Assembly (NCBI RefSeq): GCF_009765865.1
Contig: NZ_LMUQ01000026.1
Location: 123,968-187,967, forward strand
Direction: 5' to 3'
Source: Acidisoma sp. L85
GTDB lineage: Bacteria > Pseudomonadota > Alphaproteobacteria > Acetobacterales > Acetobacteraceae
Length of the DNA stretch: 64,000 nt
Below are positions 8,484 to 18,508 of this stretch, in pieces. Within the stretch, counting starts at the first letter, position 1. Each line of letters opens with the position of its first letter. The notes under the pieces were generated by a model, which saw only the letters and a list, made by a program, of their open reading frames with translations, made no database searches and was not told the origin of the DNA. The translations under genes and the position numbers were made by a program.

Positions 8484-9047
8484 CTAAGACCGCACCGCGC
8501 CGTTCGAGCAGGCGCGTTCCCAGAGGGTCGGAAAACTCGGGTCCTGGAATTCCAGCGATATCATGCTGGGTGAACCTAGAACGGCGACATAGCGCTCCGC
8601 GCCATCGGGATCGACTTTGGGATCGGTCGTTCCGCAGACGCTTACGACGTGACCAACGCTGACGCTGATGAACCTGTCGCCAAAGCTGTCATAGGACGGG
8701 TTACCGAGCGCTTGGCGCAGCGCTTCCTCGCCTTCCCGCCAATCCGCCGCCTCAGCCGGATCCGCAGCAGTCGCGGAAATCGTGGGCGGCGTGTCGAACT
8801 GAAGCGGCGTGAAGGCGGCATGAACCGACATGATGCTGAGGCCGACGCCGGCCACGCAGACGGCCCCCGCTACTAACGGGGGTAGGCGCCGCCTGCGGCT
8901 ACGCGGCCGAGCCTTCGATGCGCGCGCCTCGGCTATGCGGCGTGGCGCTCTGGGCTCAGAGCAGAGAACCTTCAAGCCACAGCCATGGCACTCAGCGGCG
9001 CGGGGACTGAGGAGCGTCATACAAAGGACGCAAGCAGTTGAAGGCAT
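8484..9047 (-). CDS. Hypothetical protein with zinc-ribbon-like N-terminus and one membrane helix
   Basis: A 187-residue protein of unknown function. The start at 9047 was chosen because AGAGG lies about ten bases upstream and it places a Cys quartet near the N-terminus (ACVLCM ... ECHGCG, about residues 5-24), resembling a zinc ribbon. An Arg/Lys-rich stretch follows, then a single hydrophobic helix LPPLVAGAVCVAGVGLSIM near residues 54-72. The remaining ~110 residues (containing DSFGDRFISVSVGHVVSVCG) would lie outside the membrane. An earlier in-frame ATG at 9146 exists but adds a basic, unremarkable extension. It is convergent with speE and stands alone. Confidence 0.6.
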   Translation of the reverse strand: MPSTACVLCMTLLSPRAAECHGCGLKVLCSEPRAPRRIAEARASKARPRSRRRRLPPLVAGAVCVAGVGLSIMSVHAAFTPLQFDTPPTISATAADPAEAADWREGEEALRQALGNPSYDSFGDRFISVSVGHVVSVCGTTDPKVDPDGAERYVAVLGSPSMISLEFQDPSFPTLWERACSNGAVRS

Positions 9048-9178
9048 ATCGAATTTGCCTCTAAAATGAGCCTTTACGCTAAAATGTCTCATCACTTGAA
9101 TAGCGCCCTCGGCTCTTCGAGGGAAGAGACAAGCGTAGTTTTTCACAAATTTGTTAAGTCATTAAAAACAAACAGTGT

Positions 9179-10459
9179 CTAAAGACGAAGGACAGCGCCT
9201 GCCAGATAAAGGCTTCCGCATATTACCACGCGCCCTGCGGGCCCACCGAGCGCCGCGAGCTGTGTAAGTGCTTCGGTGACTGTCCCGCCAGGTCGAGCGA
9301 CTCCATCGGAGGCGAGAACAACGTCCTCCACTGCCAGCGCGAGATGCTGACCAGGCTCCGCAACGGCCCAAACGCTGGCGGCCAGAGGCAGAAGGGGGCG
9401 AAGGAACTCGGCCGCGTCTTTGCCTTGCTTCATGCCGATTACGAGGTGCAGCGGCTTGTCAGTCCAAGCCGCGACATGGGCGGCGAGAGCCAGGCCGCCG
9501 CCGGGGTTATGGGCGCCATCGAGCCACAGTTCCCAGTCGCGCGGCAGCAGGGCGGAGAGCGGCGGTCCCAAACGCTGCAAGCGGCCCGGCCATTCCGCTG
9601 TAGACAGGCCGCGGCCAAACGCCGCCTCTGGAAAACCCAATCCACTCGCCCGAAGCGCCGCTATCGCGATCCCGGCATTTTCAACCTGAAAGCCGCCAGC
9701 CAGAGAAGGTGGCGGCAGAGCCAAACGGCCAGCCTGATCCTCATAGATCAGGCCATCTCCCTTTGGCCCGATGCGCCAGTCTCGGCCATGGGCGAGGAGA
9801 GGTGCGCCGACCGATCGCGCCCGTTCATCGAGAACCCGCAGAACCTCGGCGGGTTGAGCGCCGACGGCCACGGGAACGCCCGGCTTCATGATGCCTGCCT
9901 TCTCGGCGGCGATGCCCGTGAGTTCATCGCCCAGGAACTCGCGATGGTCGATCGAGATGGCGGTGATCGCGCAAACCCTTGGCCGCTCGATCACATTGGT
10001 CGCATCGCCGCGTCCCCCGAGCCCGACTTCCAATATGCAGAGATCGGCGGGGTCTCCGGCGAAAAGCAGGAAGGCGGCGGCGGTGATGACCTCGAAAACG
10101 GTGATCGGCGCACCGGTATTGGCCCGTTCTACCGCCTCTAGCGCATCGGCAAGGGCGGCGTGGCTTACCAACCCGTTTGACAAGCGGATCCGCTCGTTGA
10201 AGTCGATGAGATGCGGCGAGGTATAGACTTGCACGCGTAGCCCCGCCGCCTCACCGATGGCGCGGGCAAAGGCGCAGGTGCTGCCTTTGCCGTTGGTGCC
10301 CGCGACATGCAGCACCGGCGCCAGCCGCCGCTCCGGATTGCCCAGCCGATCGAGCAAGACGCGCAAGCGGTCGAGGCTGAGATCGATCGCGCGCGGAAAG
10401 AGTGCGAGCAGCCGCTCCAGCACGTCATCCACGCGCGGATCCAGGCTGTGCTCCCTCAA
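9179..10459 (-). CDS. folC: Bifunctional folylpolyglutamate synthase / dihydrofolate synthase
   Basis: A 426-residue Mur-ligase-family enzyme that joins glutamate to dihydropteroate and extends the polyglutamate tail of folates, using ATP in the cytosol. The P-loop is AGTNGKGST near residue 50, followed by YTSPHLIDFNERI, and the central domain has ILEVGLGGRGDATNV. The C-terminal ligase domain contains WLDGAHNPGG. The start is a TTG with GGAGA eight bases upstream; no better ATG fits. It is the last gene of the ihfB-to-folC run, 39 bases after accD, an order common in alphaproteobacteria. Confidence 0.95.
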   Translation of the reverse strand: MREHSLDPRVDDVLERLLALFPRAIDLSLDRLRVLLDRLGNPERRLAPVLHVAGTNGKGSTCAFARAIGEAAGLRVQVYTSPHLIDFNERIRLSNGLVSHAALADALEAVERANTGAPITVFEVITAAAFLLFAGDPADLCILEVGLGGRGDATNVIERPRVCAITAISIDHREFLGDELTGIAAEKAGIMKPGVPVAVGAQPAEVLRVLDERARSVGAPLLAHGRDWRIGPKGDGLIYEDQAGRLALPPPSLAGGFQVENAGIAIAALRASGLGFPEAAFGRGLSTAEWPGRLQRLGPPLSALLPRDWELWLDGAHNPGGGLALAAHVAAWTDKPLHLVIGMKQGKDAAEFLRPLLPLAASVWAVAEPGQHLALAVEDVVLASDGVARPGGTVTEALTQLAALGGPAGRVVICGSLYLAGAVLRL

Positions 10460-10498
10460 ATGCGTCTCCGGCTTAGGCTGGCGCGTGAAGGTACGTCG

Positions 10499-11371
10499 TT
10501 ACGCGGCCTCGGCGAGCTGGACTTCCTCGCGCAGCAACAGACCGGTCACACGGATCAAGGTTTCCCGCAATTCCAGCCGGTTGACGATCATGTCTACGAT
10601 GCCGTGTTCGTAGAGATACTCCGAGCGCTGGAAACCCTCGGGCAGTTTCTCACGCACGGTCTGCTCGATGACCCGCGCGCCGGCGAAGCCGATCAGAGCG
10701 CCGGGCTCCGCGATCTGGATGTCGCCCAGCATGGAGAAGCTCGCCGTCACGCCGCCCGTCGTGGGATCGGTCAGCACCACGATGAAGGGCAAGCCAACTT
10801 CTTTGACCATCTGCGTGGCGATCGTGGTGCGCGGCATCTGCATCAGGCTGATCGCGCCCTCCTGCATCCGCGCGCCGCCCGAGGCGGTGTAGATAATAAG
10901 TGGCGCGCGCTGGAGCACGGCGAGTCGCGCCGCCGCCACGATGCCCTCGCCGACGGCCGCACCCATCGAGCCCGCCATGAACTCGAAGGCCATCGACCCG
11001 ATCACTGCCTTGCGCCCACCGAGCAAGCCATGCCCGACAAGCAACGCGTCCTCCAGCTTGGTCTTGTCGCGGGCTTCCTTGAGGCGGTCGCTGTAGCGTT
11101 TCTGGTCGCGGAAACGCAGCGGGTCCTGCGGCACCTTTGGAGTGTCGATGATGGTGAAGGCGCCATCGTCGAAGGTCCAGACGAGGCGGTCCCGCGCGGT
11201 GGCCCGCAGGTGATGGCCGCAATGCGGGCACACCTTCAGGTTCGCATCCAGGTCACGCTGGAAGATCATCTGCTGGCAAGCGGGGCATTGGTGCCACAGA
11301 TTCTCGGGCACATCCTTGCGGCCGAGCAGGGTGCGGATCTTGGGGCGAACGAATTCGGTGAGCCAACTCAT
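10499..11371 (-). CDS. accD: Acetyl-CoA carboxylase carboxyltransferase subunit beta
   Basis: The 290-residue beta subunit pairs with AccA to move carboxyl from biotin to acetyl-CoA, the first step of fatty acid synthesis. The N-terminal zinc ribbon is CPACQQ (about residues 29-34) and CPHCGH (48-53). The crotonase-fold core contains YTASGGARMQEG and TDPTTGGVTASF, standard for the subunit, and length matches the family. AGGAG lies about 11 bases before the ATG. It sits between trpA and folC, as in many alphaproteobacteria. Confidence 0.97.
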   Translation of the reverse strand: MSWLTEFVRPKIRTLLGRKDVPENLWHQCPACQQMIFQRDLDANLKVCPHCGHHLRATARDRLVWTFDDGAFTIIDTPKVPQDPLRFRDQKRYSDRLKEARDKTKLEDALLVGHGLLGGRKAVIGSMAFEFMAGSMGAAVGEGIVAAARLAVLQRAPLIIYTASGGARMQEGAISLMQMPRTTIATQMVKEVGLPFIVVLTDPTTGGVTASFSMLGDIQIAEPGALIGFAGARVIEQTVREKLPEGFQRSEYLYEHGIVDMIVNRLELRETLIRVTGLLLREEVQLAEAA

Positions 11372-11425
11372 CTAGGGTCTCCTCGGCGGCATGCGGCGCT
11401 GCGGCGCCAGCTCATGCCAAAGGGT

Positions 11426-12256
11426 TCAGGCGGCTACCCGCGTGGCGCGGACAGCATTGGCCAGGGTGCGCACCTGATCCAGGACGCGCTCCGCTGTGCC
11501 AGGCCGGGCGTGGCCGTCCTCGTCAAGATCCTTCGCGAGCGTCTCGATCAGGGCGGAGGCGACCACGGCCGCATCGGCGATGCCAGTCGCCTCGGCGGCC
11601 TGGGCGGGGCTCCGAATCCCGAAACCGATGGCGATCGGCAAGTCCGTCGCGCGGCGCAGGCGGGCGATGCCGGCCGAGAGGTCCGCGCCGGTGGCGCTGC
11701 GGGTGCCGGTAATGCCGGTGATGCTCACGTAATAGATGAAGCCTGAGGCACCACTGAGCACCAGAGGCAGCCGCGCCTCGTCCGTGGTCGGCGCGACCAG
11801 CCGGATGATGTCGAGCCCATGGTTGAGGGCATAGGGCGCGAGCAGATCCGACTCCTCAGGCGGCAGGTCGACGGCGATCAGTCCGTCCACCCCGGCCGCC
11901 GCCGCGTCCGCGCAAAAGCGTTCCGCGCCATAGGCCACGATGGGGTTGAGATATCCCATCAGGATCACCGGCGTCGTGTCATCCCGCTCGCGAAACACAC
12001 GCACCATGGCGAGCGTGCCAAGTAACGTCGCGCCAGCCTTGAGCCCGCGCTGTCCGGCGCGCTGGATCGTCGGGCCATCGGCCATCGGATCCGTGAAGGG
12101 CATGCCGATCTCGATGAGATCCGCGCCCGCCTCCGACATGCCGTGCAGGATAGCGGTGCTGGTGGCGAGGTCCGGATCATAGGCTTCGAGAAAGGGAATA
12201 AGCGCGCCGCGCCCCTCCCGCTTGAGTGCCGCGAAGCGGGTGGCAATGCGGCTCAC
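11426..12256 (-). CDS. trpA: Tryptophan synthase alpha subunit
   Basis: A 276-residue TIM barrel that cleaves indole-3-glycerol phosphate to indole, passed through a tunnel to TrpB. The catalytic Glu and Asp lie in [20 protein letters not shown] (residues about 46-65), and the phosphate-binding loop region reads [10 protein letters not shown]. It starts with GTG in a four-base overlap (GTGA) with trpB, indicating translational coupling. Confidence 0.97.
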   Translation of the reverse strand: MSRIATRFAALKREGRGALIPFLEAYDPDLATSTAILHGMSEAGADLIEIGMPFTDPMADGPTIQRAGQRGLKAGATLLGTLAMVRVFRERDDTTPVILMGYLNPIVAYGAERFCADAAAAGVDGLIAVDLPPEESDLLAPYALNHGLDIIRLVAPTTDEARLPLVLSGASGFIYYVSITGITGTRSATGADLSAGIARLRRATDLPIAIGFGIRSPAQAAEATGIADAAVVASALIETLAKDLDEDGHARPGTAERVLDQVRTLANAVRATRVAA

Positions 12257-13488
12257 AAGGTCACTCCGCTATGGGCCGCCACGGTGAAGATGTCCTTGTC
12301 GCCACGTCCGCTCAGATTGACCAGGATGATCTCGCTTGGCTTCATCTCGGGCGCGATCTTCGCCACATGCGCCAGCGCATGGGCGGATTCCAGGGCCGGG
12401 ATGATCCCCTCCTTGACGGTGCAGAGGTGGAAAGCTTCCAGCGCCTCATCGTCGGTCACCGGCACGTATGACACGCGGCCGCTGTCGAAGAGCCAGGAAT
12501 GTTCCGGCCCGACGCCGGGATAGTCGAGGCCGGCACTGATCGAATGCGCCTCCTGGATCTGCCCATCCGCGTCTTGCAGCAGATACGTCATGTTGCCGTG
12601 GAGCACGCCGGGCTTGCCGCGTGCCATGCTCGCCGCGTGCTTGTCGGTATCGATGCCATGGCCCGCAGCCTCGACGCCGATGAGACGGACGGAGGGCTCG
12701 TCAAGGAACGGATGAAACAGGCCGATGGCATTGGAGCCGCCGCCCACCGCGGCGATCGCCACATCTGGCAGCCGCCCCTCGGCCTCCTGCATCTGCGCTC
12801 GCGCCTCGTTGCCGATCACGCATTGGAAGTCCCGGACCATCTGCGGATAGGGATGCGGCCCGGCAGCGGTGCCGATCAGATAATAAGTGTCGTGAACATT
12901 GGCGACCCAGTCGCGCAGCGCCTCGTTCATGGCATCCTTCAGCGTCGCTGAACCGGATTCCACGGCTTTCACCTCGGCGCCGAGCAGCTTCATGCGAAAG
13001 ACATTGGGCTTCTGCCGCTCCACGTCCACAGCGCCCATATAGATGGTGCAGGGCAGGCCAAAGAGCGCGCAGACGGTCGCCGTCGCCACGCCATGCTGTC
13101 CGGCGCCAGTCTCGGCGATGATGCGCGTTTTCCCCATGCGCCGGGCGAGCAGGATCTGCCCCATACATGAGTTGATCTTATGCGCACCCGTGTGGTTCAG
13201 GTCCTCACGCTTGAGATAGACCTTCGCGCCGCCGAATTGCCTGGTCAGGCGCTCGGCGAGCCACAATGGGCTCGGTCGCCCAACATAATTCTTGAGGTAG
13301 AGGTCGAGTTCGGTTTGGAAGGACGCATCGCGCCGCGCCGCCTCGTAAGCGTGCTCGACTTGTAGCACGAGCGGCATCAGCGTTTCGGCGACGAAGCGGC
13401 CGCCGAAGAAGCCGAACCGGCCGCGATCGTCCGGCTGGTTGCGGAGGCTGTTCTGGCCCGATGGCGGGCGGAGGAATGGCTTGTTCAC
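12253..13488 (-). CDS. trpB: Tryptophan synthase beta subunit
   Basis: A 411-residue pyridoxal-phosphate enzyme condensing indole and serine to tryptophan. The PLP lysine is in [13 protein letters not shown], the phosphate-binding loop is GGGSNAIG, and the TrpB hallmark [13 protein letters not shown] is near residue 27. The GTG at 13488 was chosen because AGGGGG lies six bases upstream and it yields the usual MNKP N-terminus; an ATG at 13515 overlapping the trpF stop (ATGA) would add nine residues and remains possible. It overlaps trpA by four bases. Confidence 0.96.
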   Translation of the reverse strand: MNKPFLRPPSGQNSLRNQPDDRGRFGFFGGRFVAETLMPLVLQVEHAYEAARRDASFQTELDLYLKNYVGRPSPLWLAERLTRQFGGAKVYLKREDLNHTGAHKINSCMGQILLARRMGKTRIIAETGAGQHGVATATVCALFGLPCTIYMGAVDVERQKPNVFRMKLLGAEVKAVESGSATLKDAMNEALRDWVANVHDTYYLIGTAAGPHPYPQMVRDFQCVIGNEARAQMQEAEGRLPDVAIAAVGGGSNAIGLFHPFLDEPSVRLIGVEAAGHGIDTDKHAASMARGKPGVLHGNMTYLLQDADGQIQEAHSISAGLDYPGVGPEHSWLFDSGRVSYVPVTDDEALEAFHLCTVKEGIIPALESAHALAHVAKIAPEMKPSEIILVNLSGRGDKDIFTVAAHSGVTL

Positions 13489-13511
13489 GTGACCCCCTGA
13501 TCCAGCAGTTC

Positions 13512-14174
13512 TCATACCTCTTGAGGATGAGAGCCGGAAGGGCGGGCGGCGCGTGCTGCCCTCACAAAGGCGCGGATCAGCTCTGGTTCCTTAACCCCTG
13601 GTATGCGTTCGACCCCAGACGACACATCGACAGCCCGCGTTCCCGACACCGCGATGGCTTCCGCTACATTGTCAGGCGTGAGGCCGCCCGCCAGCAGCCA
13701 CGGCACCGGCGGCGACCACCCGGAGAGCATCGCCCAGTCGATGGCCACTGCATTGCCGCCCGGCCGCGTGGCGCCCGGCGGCGGCTTTGCCTCGATCACC
13801 AAACCGTCGAGCCCCTCCGCAGCGGCCGAGGCGGCGGCCAGATCGGCAGAGGTGGCGACCCCTTGAGCGAGCCAGACCGGCCGCCCGAATTCGCGCCGCA
13901 CGGCCCGGGCGAGCGCCGCATTGCCGTAAACTTGCAGGCCGTCGAGCGCCACGAAACCCAGCACCGCCGCGATTTCCGCGAGCGTCGGTGCTACGAAAAG
14001 GCCGATGGCGGGCGGCGGTGATGACTGGGTCGCCTTGATCGCCGCCGCCTGTTCCACCGTTACGGCGCGGGGCGAGCGAGCGAAGAAGACGAAACCGATA
14101 TGGTCGGCGCGTTCCTCGGTCGCGGCGGCGAGGGCCTCGGCGCTGTTGATACCGCAGATCTTGACCCGGATCAT
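13512..14174 (-). CDS. trpF: Phosphoribosylanthranilate isomerase
   Basis: A 220-residue TIM barrel converting phosphoribosyl-anthranilate to its ribulose form in tryptophan synthesis. The catalytic Cys is in [10 protein letters not shown] at the N-terminus, the general acid Asp corresponds to LDGLQVYG, and the phosphate site reads [11 protein letters not shown] and VDVSSGVER. It overlaps pyrF upstream by four bases (ATGA) and touches trpB downstream. The tail is somewhat longer than usual and rich in Ala and Arg. Confidence 0.95.
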   Translation of the reverse strand: MIRVKICGINSAEALAAATEERADHIGFVFFARSPRAVTVEQAAAIKATQSSPPPAIGLFVAPTLAEIAAVLGFVALDGLQVYGNAALARAVRREFGRPVWLAQGVATSADLAAASAAAEGLDGLVIEAKPPPGATRPGGNAVAIDWAMLSGWSPPVPWLLAGGLTPDNVAEAIAVSGTRAVDVSSGVERIPGVKEPELIRAFVRAARAARPSGSHPQEV

Positions 14175-14881
14175 GCCATCGACCGCCCGATGGCGATTGT
14201 GGTTTCCGCGGGAGACGGAGAATCGGTAATGGGGCGGCCGATCACCAGCCAGTCGGCGCCCGCCACCATGGCTTCACGCGGAGTGAGCGTGCGCGCCTGA
14301 TCACCGCTCGCGCTGCCGGCGGGACGGATGCCGGGAACCACTAACAAGGCGGCGGCACCCAGGTTCCGGCGCAGCATCGCGACTTCCTGCGGACTGCAGA
14401 CCAGCCCATCCGCGCCAGCGGCCAAAGCGAGGTGCGCGAGCCGCAAGACCTGCTCGGGAGGTGAACCTGTTACGCCGGTTTCGTGAAGGTCAGTGGCGGA
14501 AAGGCTAGTCAGCACCGTTACCGCCAGGATTTTGGGCCTCGCATCGCCGGCCGCTTCGGCTGCGCGCCGCGCCGCGCCGATCATCGCGCTGCCGCCGGAT
14601 GCGTGGAGCGTCAGCATCGCCGGCCGCAACGGCAATACGGCCGAGACGCCGCCCGCCACCGTGTTCGGAATGTCATGCAGTTTGAGGTCGAGGAATATCC
14701 GCGTCGGCCCCGCGGCTTCGGCGACCGCGCGATAGCCCGCCGCGCCATGCGCCAGGAAAAACGCGAGACCGAGTTTGAGCATGCCGCAATGTGGGGCGAG
14801 AGCAGCCGCCCAGCCGCGCGCGGTCGCGAGGTCGGTCGTGTCCAACGCCGCGATGATGCGGCGGGCCGCCGCGCCGTCCAT
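14171..14881 (-). CDS. pyrF: Orotidine 5'-phosphate decarboxylase
   Basis: A 236-residue TIM-barrel enzyme making UMP, the last step of de novo pyrimidine synthesis. The catalytic Asp-Lys-Asp array is in IFLDLKLHDIPNTV (about residues 63-76), and the substrate-closing loop region reads VVPGIRPAG near residue 180. The ATG lies four bases after the lapA stop. Linkage to trpF is a common alphaproteobacterial arrangement. Confidence 0.96.
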   Translation of the reverse strand: MDGAAARRIIAALDTTDLATARGWAAALAPHCGMLKLGLAFFLAHGAAGYRAVAEAAGPTRIFLDLKLHDIPNTVAGGVSAVLPLRPAMLTLHASGGSAMIGAARRAAEAAGDARPKILAVTVLTSLSATDLHETGVTGSPPEQVLRLAHLALAAGADGLVCSPQEVAMLRRNLGAAALLVVPGIRPAGSASGDQARTLTPREAMVAGADWLVIGRPITDSPSPAETTIAIGRSMA

Positions 14882-14884
14882 CGC

Positions 14885-15220
14885 TTAGCCTTCCCGCAGG
14901 GCCACTGCGCGAGGCACCGGCAGGGCAACCCGATTCTCCACCGGTGCCTGGCGCAACTCCGTTGTCGCGATCTGCGCCTGGAGGCGGGAGACCAGAGCCT
15001 CAGCGCGCCGCGCCCGCCGCCGCAGGCCAACTGTCTGCACCCAGACGATGCTGGCGCCGACAAGGAAGGCGAGGGCCATGCCGACGAGGATGGCAACCGA
15101 GAGCGGAACTTCCGCGACGTAGTCGGTCGGCCAGAAGCCAAGCGCCACGTCCTGCCTGTTCGACAGCGCGAAGAGCACGAGCACCAATACAAGGACGAGG
15201 GCGGGGATGAGACGAATCAT
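14885..15220 (-). CDS. lapA: LapA-domain membrane protein
   Basis: A 111-residue protein with two hydrophobic segments (about residues 3-17 and 41-61), a short loop containing NRQDVALGFWP between them, and a cytoplasmic basic coiled-coil-like tail (LRRRARRAEALVSRLQAQ). This is the layout of LapA/YciS, which with LapB controls LPS synthesis in enterobacteria. In alphaproteobacteria it is regularly found between ihfB and pyrF or trpF, as here. No LapB is adjacent, so its role here is inferred from the family. Confidence 0.8.
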   Translation of the reverse strand: MIRLIPALVLVLVLVLFALSNRQDVALGFWPTDYVAEVPLSVAILVGMALAFLVGASIVWVQTVGLRRRARRAEALVSRLQAQIATTELRQAPVENRVALPVPRAVALREG

Positions 15221-15256
15221 GACACGCAGTCTACCGAGGATGGATCGCTAAGGCGA

Positions 15257-15577
15257 TCACTCCTCGGTGCGGGTAGACCTGCGACGTTCCGGGCGGCCGC
15301 CACGATTGACGCGGCCGCGAAGTTCCTTACCGGCCTTGAAGAAGGGCACGACCTTCTCATCGACCGCGACAGCCTCGCCGGTACGGGGATTGCGGCCGGT
15401 GCGAGCGACACGCTTCTTCACCGTGAAGGCGCCGAAGCCGCGCAATTCCACGCGCTCGCCACGCGCCAGGGCCTCACTGATCTGGTCGAAGATCGTCGCG
15501 ACGATGAGTTCGACGTCGCGGCCGGTGAGGTGAGGATTGGCGAGTGCCAGCTCGGCGATGAGCTCCGACTTAGTCAT
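15257..15577 (-). CDS. ihfB: Integration host factor subunit beta
   Basis: A 106-residue DNA-bending protein of the HU/IHF family. It shows [11 protein letters not shown] at the N-terminus, the [11 protein letters not shown] strand, and the DNA-intercalating arm [12 protein letters not shown] with the Pro at its tip. The acidic and basic tail beyond KELRGRVN is longer than in E. coli. The ATG at 15577 gives the family-typical N-terminus; an in-frame ATG at 15622 would add 15 residues. It heads the eight-gene minus-strand run ending in folC. Confidence 0.93.
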   Translation of the reverse strand: MTKSELIAELALANPHLTGRDVELIVATIFDQISEALARGERVELRGFGAFTVKKRVARTGRNPRTGEAVAVDEKVVPFFKAGKELRGRVNRGGRPERRRSTRTEE

Positions 15578-15762
15578 CCCGCTGGCATTCGCCCCCGTTG
15601 TCAGTCGATGCCGCCAAGGCAATGGCCATCAGGCGGTGAGCCATATCGGGCACACGCCACGAAACGGAAGGCTGCCAGACAGCCTCCGGAACGTCAAGCG
15701 TAAGTCTTTGAAATTGGCTGAATAGCCGAAATATTCCCGCATTATCTCAACAAAATTAGAGT

Positions 15763-15802
15763 GGTGGCGACCGTCTCGGAGAAGCGAGAGACGATTGCCA
15801 CC
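15763..15802 (-). terminator. Hairpin downstream of the Kef antiporter gene
   Basis: GGTGGC (15763-15768) pairs with GCCACC (15797-15802), and inside it CGTCTC pairs with GAGACG. Read on the minus strand the hairpin lies about 45 bases after the antiporter stop and is followed by an AT-rich tract containing TTTTG, fitting a terminator between the antiporter operon and ihfB. Confidence 0.5.
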
Positions 15803-15847
15803 CAACCAAAGGCCGGCCGGGCATTGAGGATCGTGCGGCCTAAACCG

Positions 15848-17710
15848 TCATTCCGCCGCGTCCCGCATCTCCTCGGCCACCGAGGACGTGTCCCAGCCGC
15901 GGTCGCGATCTGAGGTCACGGACTCCTGAAGCTCCGCCGAAAGCAGTTGGTCGAGGGTCGCCTGACTCTGCCGGCTGGCCAGGATGAAGCCATCCTCGTC
16001 GTCGCGTAACGGCATCAGCTCGTCGAATAGTCGGCGGTCCTGCCGCCGAAAGAGATTTGCCGCCCGCAGCGCCTGATTTGCCCGCAGGCCCAGCCGTTGC
16101 AGCCCGATGCGTCCCAGCGCCAAACCGCCCTCGAAAGTCTCGCGCTCGACGACATCGGCGCCGCGATCAAGCAATTCATAGGCGTGGCGGCGATCCCAGG
16201 CGCGCGCCAGGATGGTGAGCTGAGGAAAGTATTGCTTCGCCGTTTCCACCAGTTCGAGTGCCTTTTCGCGGTCGTCGATCGCGATCACCAGAAGCCGCGC
16301 CTTCTCGGCGCCGGCGGCGCGCAGCAGATCGAGCCGCGTCGCGTCGCCGTAGTGGATGCGGCGGCCAAAGCGCCGCAGCAGCTCGATCTGTGACACGCTG
16401 ACATCGAGCAGCGAAGTCCGGAAACCGTTAGCGGCGATCAGGCGCCCGGCGATCTGTCCAAAGCGGCCGAAGCCCGCGATGATGACATCCGCCGTCTCGT
16501 CGAAAGCGTCCGGCACGGCGGCGGTCGAGACCTCTGCGTTCCCCTGCCCAAACCGCTCATGCAGCAGGAAGACGAGGGGCGTCAGCACCATGGAAACCGC
16601 GACCACCGCGTTGAGCATGCGGCCGAGTTCGCTCGTCAACACTCCAGCGCCGACCACGAAACCCACCAGCACGAAAGCGAATTCGCCGCCCTGGCACAAT
16701 GCGACACCGACGGTGCGGGCATCGCCCCAGGGCATCCGGAAGGCGCGGGCAATGCCGGACATCGCCACCGCCTTGATCGCCATGAGACCCAGGGTCAGCG
16801 CCAGGATCAGGACAGGATGGCGCATGAGCAGCCCGAAATCGAGGCTCGCGCCGACCGTGATGAAGAACAGCCCGAGGAGCAGCCCGCGAAACGGCTCGAT
16901 ATCGGCTTCGAGTTCCCGCCGGAACTCATTCTCCGCCAGCATCACCCCGGCGAGGAAGGCGCCGAGCGCGGGCGACATGCCGACGAGTTGCATGAGCGCC
17001 GTGACGCCGATCACCAGCAGCAACGCGGTCGCCGTATAGATCTCGCGCAGGCGGGTCGCCGCGATGAACCGGAAGATGGGGCCGATGAGGTAGCGGCCGC
17101 CGGCAACGATCGCCAGGACCGCCGCGAGAACCGCCAGCGCATGCCACCAGCCATGTAGCCCGCCATCCGCGCCGGCAACCGCAACGACGGGCACCACCGC
17201 GAGCATCGGCAGCAGAACAAGCAACGGAATGACCGAGAGGTCCTGGAACAACAGCACGCCGAAGGCCGCTGAACCCACAGCACCGCGCCGCAGCCCCTTC
17301 TCGTCCAGCGTCTGCAGCACGATCGCGGTGGAGGACATCGCGAGAATGGCGCCGATCGCCGCCGCATGGCGCCAGTCCAGCCCGAGCGCCATAGCGGCGG
17401 CGGCGATGCAGAGCCCGATGCCGATGAGCTGCGCCGCGCCGAGACCGAAGATCGCGGCGCGCATGCTCCACAGCAACGCAGGGCGAACCTCAAGTCCAAT
17501 GAGGAACAGTAGGATGACCACGCCGAATTCGGCGAAGCGCATGACATCGGCCTGGTTGCCTACGAGATGCAACGCGAACGGGCCAATCGCCGCGCCGGCG
17601 ATGAGATAGCCGAGAACCGAGCCGAGGCCTGCGCGCTTGGCAATCGGCACGGCGATGACGCTCGCCAGAAGATAGACGAGGGCCTGCATCAGGACGGTGT
17701 CGGTACTCAT
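15848..17710 (-). CDS. CPA2-family K+/H+ antiporter with TrkA-N domain (Kef type)
   Basis: A 620-residue inner-membrane antiporter. Residues 1-390 form about 12 hydrophobic helices of the Na/H exchanger fold, with the FLIGLEVRP and GAFLAGVMLAE signatures of KefB/KefC. From about residue 400 a Rossmann-type RCK/TrkA-N domain begins (VIIAGFGRFGQIAGRLI), which in Kef proteins binds nucleotide and glutathione adducts to gate K+ efflux during electrophile stress. The ATG lies four bases after the stop of a KefF/KefG-like flavoprotein, supporting a gated Kef system. KefB versus KefC cannot be decided. Confidence 0.92.
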   Translation of the reverse strand: MSTDTVLMQALVYLLASVIAVPIAKRAGLGSVLGYLIAGAAIGPFALHLVGNQADVMRFAEFGVVILLFLIGLEVRPALLWSMRAAIFGLGAAQLIGIGLCIAAAAMALGLDWRHAAAIGAILAMSSTAIVLQTLDEKGLRRGAVGSAAFGVLLFQDLSVIPLLVLLPMLAVVPVVAVAGADGGLHGWWHALAVLAAVLAIVAGGRYLIGPIFRFIAATRLREIYTATALLLVIGVTALMQLVGMSPALGAFLAGVMLAENEFRRELEADIEPFRGLLLGLFFITVGASLDFGLLMRHPVLILALTLGLMAIKAVAMSGIARAFRMPWGDARTVGVALCQGGEFAFVLVGFVVGAGVLTSELGRMLNAVVAVSMVLTPLVFLLHERFGQGNAEVSTAAVPDAFDETADVIIAGFGRFGQIAGRLIAANGFRTSLLDVSVSQIELLRRFGRRIHYGDATRLDLLRAAGAEKARLLVIAIDDREKALELVETAKQYFPQLTILARAWDRRHAYELLDRGADVVERETFEGGLALGRIGLQRLGLRANQALRAANLFRRQDRRLFDELMPLRDDEDGFILASRQSQATLDQLLSAELQESVTSDRDRGWDTSSVAEEMRDAAE

Positions 17711-17714
17711 CCCG

Positions 17715-18284
17715 TCAGGCCGCCGTCGCGGTGGCTGGTGCCGAGTTCGTCACCGGCAGCGCCGCGATGAGTTCCGCGAGCCGCTTGCGATAGCGCGCGG
17801 CTTGGATAGCGATACCCGCGTCGTCGATCTGGAAAGTGTCGTGAATGATGAAAGGCTCCGCCCAGGCGAGGCCACAGAGGTAAGCCGTCGCCTCCATGGG
17901 CCGGAGGAATTCCGCGATCGGAAAACGGTTGCTGCCCGATGGGGTATAAGCCTCCGGCTCGCCGCCGGTGGTGACGGCGCAAAGCAGCGTCTTGCCGTGC
18001 AGCCGCGTGCCGCTGCGGCCATAGGCGAAGCCGTGCAGCCAGACCATGTCGAGCCATTCCTTGAGGAGGGCAGGGGTCGCGTACCAATACATTGGGAATT
18101 GCAGGATGATGAGGTCGTGGTCCGCGAGCCGCTGCTGCTCCACCTCAACATCGATGGAAAAGTCGGCGTAGGATTCATAAAGGTCGTGGAAAGTCACGTC
18201 ATCCGCCATATCGGCGACGGCGGCATAGAGCGCCGCGTTGACCCGCGATCTCTGAAGCGCCGGGTGGGCCAGGATGAGTAACAT
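17715..18284 (-). CDS. Kef-associated NAD(P)H oxidoreductase (KefF/KefG-like)
   Basis: A 189-residue flavodoxin-fold protein. The N-terminus MLLILAHPALQRSRVNAAL, the FPMYWYATPALLKEWLD segment and CAVTTGG are those of the KefF/KefG/MdaB quinone reductase group, soluble subunits that bind FMN and activate Kef antiporters. Its position four bases before the antiporter gene confirms the pairing. The ATG at 18284 matches the family start; an in-frame ATG at 18392 would add 36 residues rich in Arg and Pro and is less likely. Confidence 0.88.
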   Translation of the reverse strand: MLLILAHPALQRSRVNAALYAAVADMADDVTFHDLYESYADFSIDVEVEQQRLADHDLIILQFPMYWYATPALLKEWLDMVWLHGFAYGRSGTRLHGKTLLCAVTTGGEPEAYTPSGSNRFPIAEFLRPMEATAYLCGLAWAEPFIIHDTFQIDDAGIAIQAARYRKRLAELIAALPVTNSAPATATAA

Positions 18285-18508
18285 TCGTCGATTATGCCGC
18301 TCGAGCACTGGGCCGCCGGACGGGCCGCTGGCTGCCAACCTCGGCTTGGCAATTACCCTCTTACGGCGGCCAAACGGCCAGAATGACTTCATCTTTGGAC
18401 TGCCCTCATGCCGCGCCTTTCTGTCTCGCGCGCAGTATGGCGCAGTCCGGTGGCGATGCCGATCCTTTGTTACAATGGGTCGCTGATGGTGGCGACGCCC
18501 GATCGCCG

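Noticed and set aside
10307-11746. Long plus-strand reading frame of 479 codons
   Set aside because: It lies antisense to folC, accD and trpA, all strongly supported by motifs. High GC content leaves long open frames on the opposite strand; the product has no recognisable domain.
14483-15703. Plus-strand frame of about 400 codons across pyrF, lapA and ihfB
   Set aside because: Antisense to three well-supported genes; composition typical of a shadow frame.
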